Assembly (NCBI RefSeq): GCF_014648995.1
Contig: NZ_BMSE01000002.1
Location: forward strand, 868,001-932,000
Length of the DNA stretch: 64,000 nt
Origin: Streptomyces massasporeus
GTDB taxonomy: Bacteria > Actinomycetota > Actinomycetes > Streptomycetales > Streptomycetaceae
Direction: 5' to 3'
Part shown: positions 9,408-19,396 of the stretch, in pieces
How positions within the stretch are numbered: the stretch's first letter is position 1
Layout of the letters: each line of letters opens with the position of its first letter
The notes under the pieces: model-generated
What the model was told of the DNA's origin: nothing
What the model saw: the letters and a program-made list of their open reading frames with translations, nothing else
Database searches by the model: none
Position numbers and translations under genes: made by a program

Positions 9408-11450
9408 GTGGCGAATGGGGATCACGGCGGCGGACGGCCGGCGGAAGGCTTCGGGGCGACGGCCGCCGGCGGGGCCCGCACACGTCTGCGCGTCGCCCGC
9501 GTGGGCCTGTGGCTGATCGCCGCCCTCCTCGCCGCCCGGCAGGTGGCCGTCGTGCTCGCCACCCCGCGCGGTGAGCGGCTGACGGACCTGGAGACCTGGG
9601 TCGGGCCGAACGGCGTCCTGCACGTGAACGGCTCGCTGTACGACTCGACCCGCTTCACGGGCACGCCCTTCGGCGGGCTCGTCCTCAAGCCCCTCACCCG
9701 TTCGGCCGAACAGGCCCTCGGCTGGGGCTGGACCTTCGGCACGCTGCTGCTCGTCGTCGCCCTCGGCCTGATCGCCGCCCGCGCCCTGCCCCAGCCGGTC
9801 AGCCGCCGTACGGCACTGCTGGCCGCGCCCGTCGCCGTCAGCCTGCTGATGCTGTCCCTGCCCGTACGCAGCACCCTCTCGCTCGGCCAGACCAGCATCA
9901 TCCCGGTCCTGCTCGTCCTGCTCGGCTGCTTCACCGCCCGCGGCCAGCGCACCAGCGGCCTGCTCATCGGCCTCGCGGCGGCGCTCCAGCCGACGCTGCT
10001 GCTGTTCACGCCCCTGCTGTGGTGCACCGGCCGCAGGCGCGCCGCGCTCGCCACCGGCGTCACCTTCGCCGTCGGCACCGGGCTCGCCTGGGCGGCGATG
10101 CCGCACGACTCCCACCGCTACTGGGTCCACCACATGGCGGGCGTCGGCCTCGGCGGCCCGGCCGACGACCTCGCCAACCAGTCCCTGCACGGCGCCCTGC
10201 TCCGGCTCGGCCTGAACGGCCCCCTGGAGATCGCGCTCTTCCTGACGCTCGGCGCCGCCGTCGCCGTCCTGGCCCTGCGCCGGGCCGTGGCCTGCTTCCG
10301 CGACGGGCGGATGCTGCTCGCCGTCGCGATCACCGGCTGCGCCGCGATCGTCGTCTCACCCACCGCCTGGCAGCACCAGCTGCTGTGGGTGCTGCTCGCG
10401 GTCGTCGGTATCACCGGCACCCGCGCCGGCGACCGCTACGTGTGGCCGGTCGCCGTCGTCCTGGTCATGACGCTGCCCGCGGGCATGCTGCTGCCGGACA
10501 TGGACACCCTCCGCCCGCTGCGGGACAACGTCGTGCTGCTGGCCGCGCTCGCCGCCGCCACCGCCGTGCCGTTCCTGCCCCGCGGCTCGCCCTTCTACCG
10601 GTCGCCGAAACCGGCCGCGTACGCACCCACCGCCGCGACCCGCTTCCGCCACGTACCGCTGGTGCCGTTCCTGCGCCGGGCCCTCACCAGGCCGAACGTC
10701 CTCCTGGAACTGCTCCTCCTCCGCGTCACCTACGCCGCCTACTCCCAGGTCCGCCTCGCCGCGGGCGGCGGCAGCAACTCCGCCGGGCGCGCGGAGGCGG
10801 AGGAGCACGGATGGCAGGTCTACGACCTCGAGCGCGTCCTGCATCTCGACATCGAGCGCTGGGTCAACCACACCGTCGTCGGGATCGGATGGCTGCGGGA
10901 CGTCCTCGACCAGTACTACACGTCGTTCCACTTCGTGGTCCCGCTGGCCGTGCTCGCGGTCCTCTACTGGCGCCGCCCCGGCGACTACCGCTGGGCCCGC
11001 TCCGCGCTGGGCTTCGCCACGCTGCTCGCCCTGGTCGGCTTCTGGCTCTACCCCCTGGCCCCACCCCGTCTGATGCCGACGCTCGGCTTCATCGACACCG
11101 TGCACGGCGTCCAGGACTTCTCCCAGCCGGACTACGGCACGCTCACGGCCCTCACCAACCAGTACGCGGCCATGCCGTCCCTGCACTTCGGCTGGTCCCT
11201 GTGGTGCGGCGTCGTGATCGCGGTCCTGGCCTCACGGTGGTGGGTGAAGGCGCTGGGCGTGCTGCATCCGCTGCTCACCCTCGCCTCGATCGTGGCGACG
11301 GCGAACCACTGGGTGCTGGACGCGGCCGGGGGAGCGGTGGTGATCGCTGCGGGCTTCGGCCTCACGTACGTCCTCCAGGGGGCGCGGGCGCGGGCGGTGG
11401 CGGCGGCCGACCGCGAACACACACCCACCCGGAAACCCGTACACGGCTGA
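9408..11450 (+). CDS. Bifunctional GT87-family glycosyltransferase / PAP2-family phosphatase
   Basis: About 680 residues. The N-terminal two-thirds is a polytopic GT87 (DUF2029) domain, the fold of polyprenol-phosphate-mannose-dependent mannosyltransferases. The C-terminal third is a membrane PAP2/inositol-phosphatase domain with MPSLHFGWSLW (the P-S-x-H block) and ANHWVLDA (second catalytic His). The fusion fits transfer from a lipid carrier followed by carrier dephosphorylation (inference). GTG 9408 has GGGAGG 10 nt upstream and is preferred; ATG 9375 would add 11 residues. Confidence 0.85.
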   Translation: MANGDHGGGRPAEGFGATAAGGARTRLRVARVGLWLIAALLAARQVAVVLATPRGERLTDLETWVGPNGVLHVNGSLYDSTRFTGTPFGGLVLKPLTRSAEQALGWGWTFGTLLLVVALGLIAARALPQPVSRRTALLAAPVAVSLLMLSLPVRSTLSLGQTSIIPVLLVLLGCFTARGQRTSGLLIGLAAALQPTLLLFTPLLWCTGRRRAALATGVTFAVGTGLAWAAMPHDSHRYWVHHMAGVGLGGPADDLANQSLHGALLRLGLNGPLEIALFLTLGAAVAVLALRRAVACFRDGRMLLAVAITGCAAIVVSPTAWQHQLLWVLLAVVGITGTRAGDRYVWPVAVVLVMTLPAGMLLPDMDTLRPLRDNVVLLAALAAATAVPFLPRGSPFYRSPKPAAYAPTAATRFRHVPLVPFLRRALTRPNVLLELLLLRVTYAAYSQVRLAAGGGSNSAGRAEAEEHGWQVYDLERVLHLDIERWVNHTVVGIGWLRDVLDQYYTSFHFVVPLAVLAVLYWRRPGDYRWARSALGFATLLALVGFWLYPLAPPRLMPTLGFIDTVHGVQDFSQPDYGTLTALTNQYAAMPSLHFGWSLWCGVVIAVLASRWWVKALGVLHPLLTLASIVATANHWVLDAAGGAVVIAAGFGLTYVLQGARARAVAAADREHTPTRKPVHG

Positions 11451-11569
11451 CAGGACCCCGAGGCCCACGCCGCCTGGCTCCACCCCCCTGGCGCGGCCAT
11501 CCCCGAGATGCAACCCGGGTGAGGGCCGCGCACGATGAGAAAGGGGCACCCTCTGTGGAGGTGATCGGG

Positions 11570-11995
11570 ATGCGACGTGTGCTCACCGCCGTAGCGGCGC
11601 TGGCCGTGCCAATCTCCCTTGTGGGAGCACCGGCTGTAGCGGCATCACCTGGAACCTCTGCGACCGCCGTGGTGAAACCCGCCCAGGCCGCAGACAAGTT
11701 GAACCGCCCAACAGCCCTGGTGGCCCAGGGGCCCGACGACATATGTGATTTCACCATCAACCGACCGAACCTCCGTCTGGGGTCGTCCGGGGCGGTGGTC
11801 CAGCAGGCCCAGTGCTACCTGAACCAGGCGATCGACGCCGGTCTGGACGTGGACGGGGACTTCGGTCGACTGACGCAATCCGCGACGAGGGCCTTCCAGC
11901 AGTGTGCCGGCATCGTCGTGGACGGTCGTATCGGAGCCCAGACCTGGTCGTTCCTTTCCTTCTGGGCCAACGCGCCGGACGCTCCCTTCTGTTAG
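11570..11995 (+). CDS. Secreted peptidoglycan-binding-domain protein
   Basis: A 141-residue exported protein. The signal peptide MRRVLTAVAALAV... ends near PAVAA. A spacer follows, then a PG_binding_1-like domain (LRLGSSGAVVQQAQCYLNQA ... VDGDFGRLTQSATRAFQQCAGI ... DGRIGAQTWSFL). Three of its Cys could form disulfides. The start is ATG 11570, because GGAGGTGATC, a near-perfect anti-16S match, ends 3 nt upstream. Its stop overlaps the stop of the convergent ATPase gene. No catalytic domain is present. Confidence 0.85.
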   Translation: MRRVLTAVAALAVPISLVGAPAVAASPGTSATAVVKPAQAADKLNRPTALVAQGPDDICDFTINRPNLRLGSSGAVVQQAQCYLNQAIDAGLDVDGDFGRLTQSATRAFQQCAGIVVDGRIGAQTWSFLSFWANAPDAPFC

Positions 11996-12291
11996 TGGGC
12001 GGACTCGCCTCCGCACTCGAACCACACGGTCTTCCCGCCCCCGGACCACAGCGACACGCCCCACTTGTCGGCCATCGCGTCCAGCAGGAGCAGACCCCGG
12101 CCGTTCACGGCTTCCGTGTCCAACGTGTCTGGCAGGCGCGGCAGTTCATCGCTGGCGTCCGTGACCTCCACCCGTACGCCGGTGCGCTGCCGCAGCAACA
12201 GCAGCGCGCAGCGGCGGTCCGGGACGTGCCGTACGACGTTGGCGAGCAGCTCGGTCACGCCCAGTTCGACGGCGTCCGACAGCTCGGGCAT
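11992..12291 (-). CDS. ATP-binding anti-sigma-type protein (HATPase_c), 5' end apparently frameshifted
   Basis: The readable frame has 99 residues and holds the ATP-binding core of an RsbW/SpoIIAB-like GHKL ATPase: the N-box ELGVTELLANVVRH, then EVTDASDELP, then NGRGLLLLDAMADKWGV (G2-like). The family pattern continues upstream in the same frame (RHIRRIVRSFLGEWD, to about 12336) with no start codon. The preceding N-terminal piece (NEYIPAQYAMRLTVGSHAP from GTG 12395) is in another frame. The join is a run of five G at 12336-12340, where six would restore a 134-residue protein. It is probably the regulatory partner of the XRE and DUF397 genes. It could be a sequencing slip, a true pseudogene, or a short functional form. 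Confidence 0.7.
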   Translation of the reverse strand: MPELSDAVELGVTELLANVVRHVPDRRCALLLLRQRTGVRVEVTDASDELPRLPDTLDTEAVNGRGLLLLDAMADKWGVSLWSGGGKTVWFECGGESAH

Positions 12292-13296
12292 GTCCCACTC
12301 GCCGAGGAACGAGCGGACGATGCGGCGGATGTGCCGGGGGCGTGCGAGCCGACGGTGAGGCGCATCGCGTACTGGGCGGGAATGTATTCGTTCACGGGAC
12401 GAGGCTGACGTGCGCTGACTACCCTCGGCTACGGAACGGATACAACCGGTTCCGTTGTGGACCGAGTTGCGTGAGAGGGGCTTTCGCCGTGACCCACATC
12501 AACGCCCTTGACCCGGGTGCGTCGCCGCTCGACTACTACGGCTTCGAGCTGCGGCGGCACAGGGAGGCCGCCGGGCTGACGCAGCGCCAGTTGGGGGACA
12601 TCCTCAACTACACCGGCTCCTTGGTGGGCCAGATCGAGACGGCTCGGAAGCTTCCGACGCCGGAGTTCAGCGAACGGGCGGATGCGGCGCTGGGGACGGA
12701 CGGTATGTTCTCCCGGCTCGTCGAGTTGGTGCTGCGGAGTCGGCTTCCGGCGTGGTTTCAACGGGTTGCGGAGTTGGAGGCGCGGGCGACGGAGATCAGT
12801 ACGTTCCAGATGGGCATGTTGCACGGCTTGCTCCAGGCTGGCACGTACGCGCGAGACACGCTCGGCGCGCTGGACCGGACCGACCTCGACGACCGGACTG
12901 CTGTTCGTCTGGCTCGTCAGCGCATCTTCGAGAAGGAGGAGCCGCCGGTCTTCTGGATGGTGCTGAGTGAGGCCGCGTTGTACCAGGAGATCGGCGGTCC
13001 CGAGACCATGCGCGGTCAACTGGAGCACCTGTTGGCCTTCGACAGCAACCCTCGAATCAATGTCCAGGTCTTGCCGTTTTCGGCCGGAGCGCATGCGGGG
13101 CTTACAGGCTCATTCACCCTCTTCCACTTCGCGAGCGACCCGGCCATCGTCTACACCGAGGGCTATGGCAGCGGGCACCCCACCGCGAATCCGGACACCG
13201 TTAAGGACTGCTCGCTCCGTTACGATCATCTACAGGCCGCCGCGCTCTCCCTCAGGGACTCGGCGAAGTTGATCCGGCGAGTGATGGAGGAACGCT

Positions 13297-14752
<1,456 letters not shown>

Positions 14753-14758
14753 TCAGCG

Positions 14759-14780
14759 GAACTAGTACGCGTTCTAGTTC
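14759..14780. promoter_or_regulatory. KstR-type operator upstream of the thiolase gene
   Basis: A 22-bp palindrome with one mismatch, arms GAACTAGTACG and CGTTCTAGTTC. Its core TAGTACGCGTTCTA (14763-14776) differs from the KstR consensus TnnAACnnGTTnnA at one position. Confidence 0.75.
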
Positions 14781-14860
14781 TGTGAGTAGTGTGCTGAGGC
14801 CCGCTCGGTGACCGCAATAGTCATGCGGGCAATTGGCGGGCCCGTGCCTCTTGCTACTTG

Positions 14861-14874
14861 TAGAACCCGTTACT
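14861..14874. promoter_or_regulatory. Second KstR-like half-matching operator before the P450 gene
   Basis: TAGAACCCGTTACT keeps the central AACnnGTT and the first T of the consensus but ends in T rather than A. It lies 73 bp before the P450 start codon. Confidence 0.5.
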
Positions 14875-14946
14875 ACCGTCACCGCAACTCCGCACAGCTG
14901 ATGGGCCGTCAGACCTCAGAGTCGGTACGAGTGGTGGGAGCCGCCC

Positions 14947-16182
14947 ATGCCCTGTCCCGCGCTGCCCGACGGGTTCGACTTCACCGACCCCGACCTGCTG
15001 CATCAACGCGTGCCCCTGCCGGAGTTCGCGGAGCTGCGCCGGGCCGAACCGGTCTGCTGGGTGGCGCAGCCGACCGGTCTCGCCGGCTTCCAGGACGACG
15101 GCTACTGGGCGGTCACCCGGCACGCCGACGTCAAGTACGTCTCCACGCACCCGGAGCTGTTCTCGTCGTCCCTCAACACGGCGATCATCCGCTTCAACGA
15201 GCACATCGAACGCGACGCCATCGACGCGCAGCGGCTGATCCTGCTGAACATGGACCCGCCGGAGCACACCCGGGTCCGGCAGATCGTGCAGCGCGGGTTC
15301 ACGCCCCGGTCGATCCGGGCGCTGGAGGACCGGCTGCGGGCCCGGGCCCACGCCATCGTCGCCTCCGCCCGCGCGCACACCGGGCCGTTCGACTTCGTCA
15401 CCCAGGTCGCCTGCGAACTGCCCCTCCAGGCGATCGCCGAGCTGATGGGCGTCCCGCAGGAGGACCGGGACAAGATCTTCGACTGGTCCAACAAGATGAT
15501 CGCGTACGACGATCCCGAGTACGCCATCACCGAGGAGGTCGGCGCGGAGTCGGCCACGGAGATCATCGCCTACGCGATGAACATGGCCGCCGACCGCAAG
15601 CAGTGTCCGGCCCACGACATCGTCACGCAGCTCGTCGCGGCGGAGGACGAGGGCAACCTCAGCTCCGACGAGTTCGGCTTCTTCGTGCTGATGCTGGCCG
15701 TCGCGGGCAACGAGACCACCCGCAACGCCATCACCCACGGCATGCACGCCTTCCTCACCCACCCGGAACAGTGGGAGCTGTACAAGAGCGACCGCCCGGA
15801 GACGGCGGCGGAGGAGATCGTGCGCTGGGCCACCCCGGTCGCCGCCTTCCAGCGCACGGCCACCCAGGACACCGAACTGAGCGGCAAGCGCATCCGCGAG
15901 GGTGACCGGCTGGGGCTGTTCTACGCCTCCGCCAACCACGACCCCGAGGTCTTCGACGACCCGGACAGCTTCGACGTCACCCGCGACCCCAACCCGCACC
16001 TCGGGTTCGGCGGCGGCGGTCCGCACTACTGCCTGGGCAAGTCCCTCGCCGTGCTGGAGATCAACCTCATCTTCAACGCGATCGCCGACGCCATGCCCGG
16101 GCTGAGGCTGGTCGGGGATCCGCGCCGGCTGCGGTCCGCCTGGATCAACGGGGTGAAGGAGCTTCCGGTGAGCACGGGCTGA
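14947..16182 (+). CDS. cyp125: Cytochrome P450, CYP125-like
   Basis: A 411-residue bacterial P450. The I-helix oxygen-activation motif is AGNETTRN (253-260), the ExxR pair is at about 290-293, and the heme loop FGGGGPHYCLGK has the ligand Cys at about 362. The N-terminal FDFTDPDLLHQRVPLPEFAELRR and the FNEHIERD segment are typical of the CYP124/125/142 group, which oxidises the terminal carbon of sterol or branched lipid side chains. It is divergent from the FadA5-like thiolase with KstR-type boxes between them. The ferredoxin at 28319 is a candidate redox partner (inference). Confidence 0.85.
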   Translation: MPCPALPDGFDFTDPDLLHQRVPLPEFAELRRAEPVCWVAQPTGLAGFQDDGYWAVTRHADVKYVSTHPELFSSSLNTAIIRFNEHIERDAIDAQRLILLNMDPPEHTRVRQIVQRGFTPRSIRALEDRLRARAHAIVASARAHTGPFDFVTQVACELPLQAIAELMGVPQEDRDKIFDWSNKMIAYDDPEYAITEEVGAESATEIIAYAMNMAADRKQCPAHDIVTQLVAAEDEGNLSSDEFGFFVLMLAVAGNETTRNAITHGMHAFLTHPEQWELYKSDRPETAAEEIVRWATPVAAFQRTATQDTELSGKRIREGDRLGLFYASANHDPEVFDDPDSFDVTRDPNPHLGFGGGGPHYCLGKSLAVLEINLIFNAIADAMPGLRLVGDPRRLRSAWINGVKELPVSTG

Positions 16183-16209
16183 AGCCCTCCCGGCGGGAAC
16201 CGGGCATGG

Positions 16210-16250
16210 CGAAGGCGACGGCCCCGGGGATCAGGGGGCCGCCGCCTTCG
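16210..16250 (+). terminator. Strong hairpin after the P450 gene
   Basis: CGAAGGCGACGGCCCC (16210-16225) pairs with GGGGCCGCCGCCTTCG (16235-16250), with one A-C mismatch and a 9-nt loop. It lies 28 bp after the P450 stop. Confidence 0.75.
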
Positions 16251-16283
16251 GTCTGTGGGGTGGAGCCTGCGTCCGCGGCCGGC

Positions 16284-16715
16284 TCAGTAGGAGCCGTTGG
16301 CCTGCCAGAAGTCCCAGGCGCCACAGGCGCTGCCGTAGCGGTCCTTCATGTAGTCCAGGCCCCACTCGATCTGCGTGGCCGCGTTGGTCTTCCAGTCGGA
16401 GCCCGCCGAGGCCATCTTGTCGCCCGGCAGGGCCTGGACCAGGCCGTAGGCGCCGCTGGAGCTGTTCTTCGCGTTGACGTTCCAGTCGCTCTCGTGCTCG
16501 ACGATCTTGGAGAAGCACTCGTACTGCGCGTCGTCGCCGATCATCTTCTTCGCGACCGCCTGCGCCGAGGAGGTCTGCGCCGAGGGGGCCTGCGCCGGGG
16601 CGGCCTGCGCGGGTCCGGCGGCGATCACGGTGCCGCAGGCGGCCGCGGCCAGGGCGGCGCCGGCGAGGGCCTTCTGCGGGGTGGCGACACGGCGGAGGAC
16701 GGAAGCGGCGGGCAC
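16284..16715 (-). CDS. Secreted transglycosylase-like (lysozyme-fold) protein
   Basis: A 143-residue exported protein. The signal peptide (RRVATPQKALAGAALAAAA...) ends near AQAAP, followed by a Gln/Ala/Pro linker. The domain contains CFSKIVEHESDWNVNAKNSSSGAYGLVQALPG, matching the SLT/transglycosylase-like pattern in which the Glu of EHESDW is catalytic and GAYGLVQ is conserved, and ends with a GLDYMKDRYGSACGAWDFW segment. It probably cleaves or remodels peptidoglycan. GTG 16715 with GAAAGGT at 6-9 nt is chosen over the longer frame. Confidence 0.85.
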   Translation of the reverse strand: MPAASVLRRVATPQKALAGAALAAAACGTVIAAGPAQAAPAQAPSAQTSSAQAVAKKMIGDDAQYECFSKIVEHESDWNVNAKNSSSGAYGLVQALPGDKMASAGSDWKTNAATQIEWGLDYMKDRYGSACGAWDFWQANGSY

Positions 16716-16861
16716 GGGCGACCTTTCGTAGGGGGCAGCAGCCGTCCACGGAAACAGCCACACCGGATGCGCGCAATGACCCCTTTTACTAGGTATGGCC
16801 GCATGTGCGGGGTGGGCCGACGGCGATGACCGGGGGCTTGTCCCTACGGCCCCGCTTCGTA

Positions 16862-16879
16862 CGTGACCCGGGTCATGTG
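16862..16879. promoter_or_regulatory. Palindrome TGACCCGGGTCA downstream of the ECF operon
   Basis: TGACCCGGGTCA is a perfect 12-bp palindrome, extendable to 18 bp with one mismatch. It lies just past the stop of the S-component gene and upstream of the transglycosylase gene. It may be an operator for the latter; the role is unknown. Confidence 0.35.
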
Positions 16880-16886
16880 GGCAGCC

Positions 16887-17735
16887 TCACTTCTCGGCGG
16901 CGTCGAACGTGACCGGCGTCTCGAAGGCCGCCCGGCGCGTGGCCCGGCGCAGCGCCCTGAGCACCGCCGGACCGAGGGTGAGCGTCAGGACGACCGTGAC
17001 GACGGCCCGGCCCAGGTCCCAGCCCAGCGACGTGGCCAGGCAGTACGCGACGAAACGGGCCAGGTTCGCGGCGACCGGCGCCTGCGGGTCGAAGGCCACG
17101 TTCGAGGCGAGGGCGCTCATGAAGGGCCAGCCCGCCATGTTCATCACCGTGCCGTAGGCGAACGCGGCGAGGAAGCCGTAGCCGGCGAGCATCACGAGCT
17201 CGGCCCGGCCGCGCAGCCGGTCCGGGCCGGGCAGCAGTCCCGCGCCCATCGCGAACCAGCCCATAGCCAGCATCTGGAACGGCAGCCACGGCCCGACCCC
17301 GCCCGTGAGCAGCGCGGACGCGAACATCGTCACCGAGCCGAGGACGAACCCGAAGCCCGGGCCGAGCACCCGGCCGCTCAGCACCATCAGGAAGAACATC
17401 GGCTCGATACCGGCGGTACCGGCGCCGATCGGCCGCAGGGCCGCTCCCGTGGCGGCCAGCACGCCGAGCATCGCGACCGCCTTCGGGCCGAGACCGGACT
17501 CCGAGATCGCCGCGGCCACGACCGCCACGAGCAGCACCAGCACGCCCGCGAAGAGCCAGGGCGCGTCCTGCGCGTGCGCGCCGATCCGCGAGGTGGGCGG
17601 GGCGAGGAAGGGCCAGCCGAAGCCGGCCACGCCCACCGCGCTGACCAGGGCCAGCGCGGCGACGGAGCGGGGGCCGAGCCGGACGGCCCGGGCCTGCCGC
17701 TGCGCGGGCGGGCGGGTGGTCGTCTGGAGACTCAT
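16887..17735 (-). CDS. ECF transporter S component (substrate-specific membrane subunit)
   Basis: A 282-residue membrane protein with six to eight predicted helices and a basic C-terminus. Features such as GTAGIEPMFFLMVLSGRVLGPGFGFVLGS and GGVGPWLPFQMLAMGWFAMGAGLL are typical of ECF S components of the larger (QueT/CbrT-like) kind. It is last in an operon with fused EcfA and EcfT (4-bp overlap with the ATPase gene). The cobalamin riboswitch at the operon head makes cobalamin, a precursor, or cobalt the probable substrate (inference). Confidence 0.85.
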   Translation of the reverse strand: MSLQTTTRPPAQRQARAVRLGPRSVAALALVSAVGVAGFGWPFLAPPTSRIGAHAQDAPWLFAGVLVLLVAVVAAAISESGLGPKAVAMLGVLAATGAALRPIGAGTAGIEPMFFLMVLSGRVLGPGFGFVLGSVTMFASALLTGGVGPWLPFQMLAMGWFAMGAGLLPGPDRLRGRAELVMLAGYGFLAAFAYGTVMNMAGWPFMSALASNVAFDPQAPVAANLARFVAYCLATSLGWDLGRAVVTVVLTLTLGPAVLRALRRATRRAAFETPVTFDAAEK

Positions 17736-19396
17736 CGGCCGGTCTCCTCCTGTGCCGCGCGGACCTGGGCGACCGTGAGCCAGTGCTGGGGCGCCAGGAT
17801 CTTGGTGACCTGCGGGGCGAAGGACGGCGAGGAGACGACGACGTCGGCCGTCGGGCCGTCCGCGATCACCTCACCCTCGGCCAGCAGCACCACCCGGTGG
17901 GCGAGCTCGGCCGCGAGCTCCACGTCGTGCGTGGCCAGGACGATGGCGTGGCCCTCGGCGGCCAGCGCCCGCAGCACCGTGACCAGGCGGGCCTTCGCCG
18001 CGTAGTCCAGGCCCCGGGTCGGCTCGTCCAGCAGGAGCAGCGGGGGCCGGGCGGTCAGTACGACGGCCAGGGCGAGCGCGAGCCGCTGCCCTTCCGAGAG
18101 GTCGCGGGGGTGGGTGTCGTCGGTGACGCCGGGCAGCAGCTCGGTGACCAGGGCACGGCAGGTGCCGGGGTCGGTGCCGGCGTCCTGGTCGGCCGCCGCG
18201 CACTCGGCGGCGACGGTGTCGGCGTAGAGCAGGTCGCGGGGTTCCTGGGGGACGAGGCCGACCTTGCGGACGAGGTCCTTCGGGGCGGTGCGGTGGGGGG
18301 TGGCTTCGCCGACTCGGACGGTTCCGGAGCTGGGCTTGACCAGACCTACGAGGGAGTTGAGCAGGGTGGATTTTCCGGCGCCGTTGCGACCCATGAGGGC
18401 GATCGTCTCGCCCGGGGTGATGGTGAGGGTGATGTCGTGCAGGGCTTGGATGCGGGCGCGGGTGACCGAGAGGGCTCGTGCTTCGCCTGAGGGGGTGGGG
18501 GGTGCCGAGTGGTGGCGGGTGCGGGTTGTCCGTGGCTGATCGCGCAGTTCCCCGCGCCCCTGAAGGGCGCTGCCCTCGCTTGCCTCAAGTCGTTGGCGTA
18601 GATCGCCCGCCCTGCGGCGGGCGTCGCGGACCGTCAAGGGCAACGGGGACCAGCCCGCCAGGCGGCCCAGGGCCACCACCGGGGGGTACACCGGGGACAC
18701 GGCCATCACCTCGGCCGGGTCGCCCAGGATCGGGGGCGCGCCCGGGGACGGAAGCAGGACGACCTGGTCGGCGTACTGGATGACGCGTTCCAGGCGGTGT
18801 TCGGCCATGAGGACGGTCGTGCCGAGGTCGTGGACGAGCCGCTGGAGGACCGCCAGCACCTCCTCGGCGGCCGCCGGGTCGAGCGCGGAGGTCGGCTCGT
18901 CCAGGACGAGGACGCTCGGGTGCGGGGTGAGGACCGACCCGATCGCGACGCGCTGCTGCTGGCCGCCGGAGAGCGTGGCGATCGGCCGGTCGCGCAGGCC
19001 GGCCAGACCGAGCAGGTCCAGCGTCTCCTCGACGCGGCGGCGCATCACGTCCGGGGCGAGGCCCAGCGACTCCATGCCGTAGGCCAGTTCGTCCTCGACG
19101 GTGTCGGTGACGAAATGGGACAGCGGGTCCTGGCCGACCGTGCCCACCACGTCGGCCAGCTCGCGCGGCTTGTGGGTGCGGGTGTCGCGGCCGGCCACCG
19201 TGACCCGGCCGCGCAGGGTGCCGCCGGTGAAGTGCGGGACGAGCCCGCTGACCGCGCCCAGGACCGTGGACTTGCCGACGCCGGACGGGCCGGCCAGCAG
19301 GACGAGTTCGCCTTCCGGGACCTCGAAGTCGATGCCCCGGACGGTGGGTTCGGGAGCCCCGTCGTACGTCACGGAGACATCCTCGAAGCGGATCAC
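17732..19396 (-). CDS. ECF transporter ATPase, two ABC domains fused (EcfA-EcfA')
   Basis: A 554-residue fused energizing ATPase. Domain 1 has AGPSGVGKST (Walker A, about 36-44), LSGGQQQRVAIGS (signature) and LVLDEPTSALDP (Walker B). Domain 2 has MGRNGAGKST, a variant signature LSEGQRLALALAV and LLLDEPTRGLDY. A poorly conserved linker (about residues 265-305) joins them and partly corresponds to a dispersed Streptomyces DNA repeat. It powers EcfT and the S component. The stop and start overlap the flanking genes by 4 bp, indicating tight coupling. Confidence 0.92.
   Translation of the reverse strand: MIRFEDVSVTYDGAPEPTVRGIDFEVPEGELVLLAGPSGVGKSTVLGAVSGLVPHFTGGTLRGRVTVAGRDTRTHKPRELADVVGTVGQDPLSHFVTDTVEDELAYGMESLGLAPDVMRRRVEETLDLLGLAGLRDRPIATLSGGQQQRVAIGSVLTPHPSVLVLDEPTSALDPAAAEEVLAVLQRLVHDLGTTVLMAEHRLERVIQYADQVVLLPSPGAPPILGDPAEVMAVSPVYPPVVALGRLAGWSPLPLTVRDARRRAGDLRQRLEASEGSALQGRGELRDQPRTTRTRHHSAPPTPSGEARALSVTRARIQALHDITLTITPGETIALMGRNGAGKSTLLNSLVGLVKPSSGTVRVGEATPHRTAPKDLVRKVGLVPQEPRDLLYADTVAAECAAADQDAGTDPGTCRALVTELLPGVTDDTHPRDLSEGQRLALALAVVLTARPPLLLLDEPTRGLDYAAKARLVTVLRALAAEGHAIVLATHDVELAAELAHRVVLLAEGEVIADGPTADVVVSSPSFAPQVTKILAPQHWLTVAQVRAAQEETGR
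18517..18565 (-). repeat. Dispersed GC-rich repeat embedded in the EcfA coding sequence
   Basis: This 49-bp stretch (core CGCGCAGTTCCCCGCGCCCC) is nearly identical to intergenic sequence at 33034-33080 in this window. In frame it encodes part of the interdomain linker (LQGRGELRDQPR). Confidence 0.8.

Noticed and set aside
10019-11995. 658-residue ORF covering the PAP2 region and the secreted protein
   Set aside because: The real gene starts at 11570 behind a near-perfect ribosome site with a signal peptide. The upstream portion is out-of-frame shadow of the GT87-PAP2 gene.
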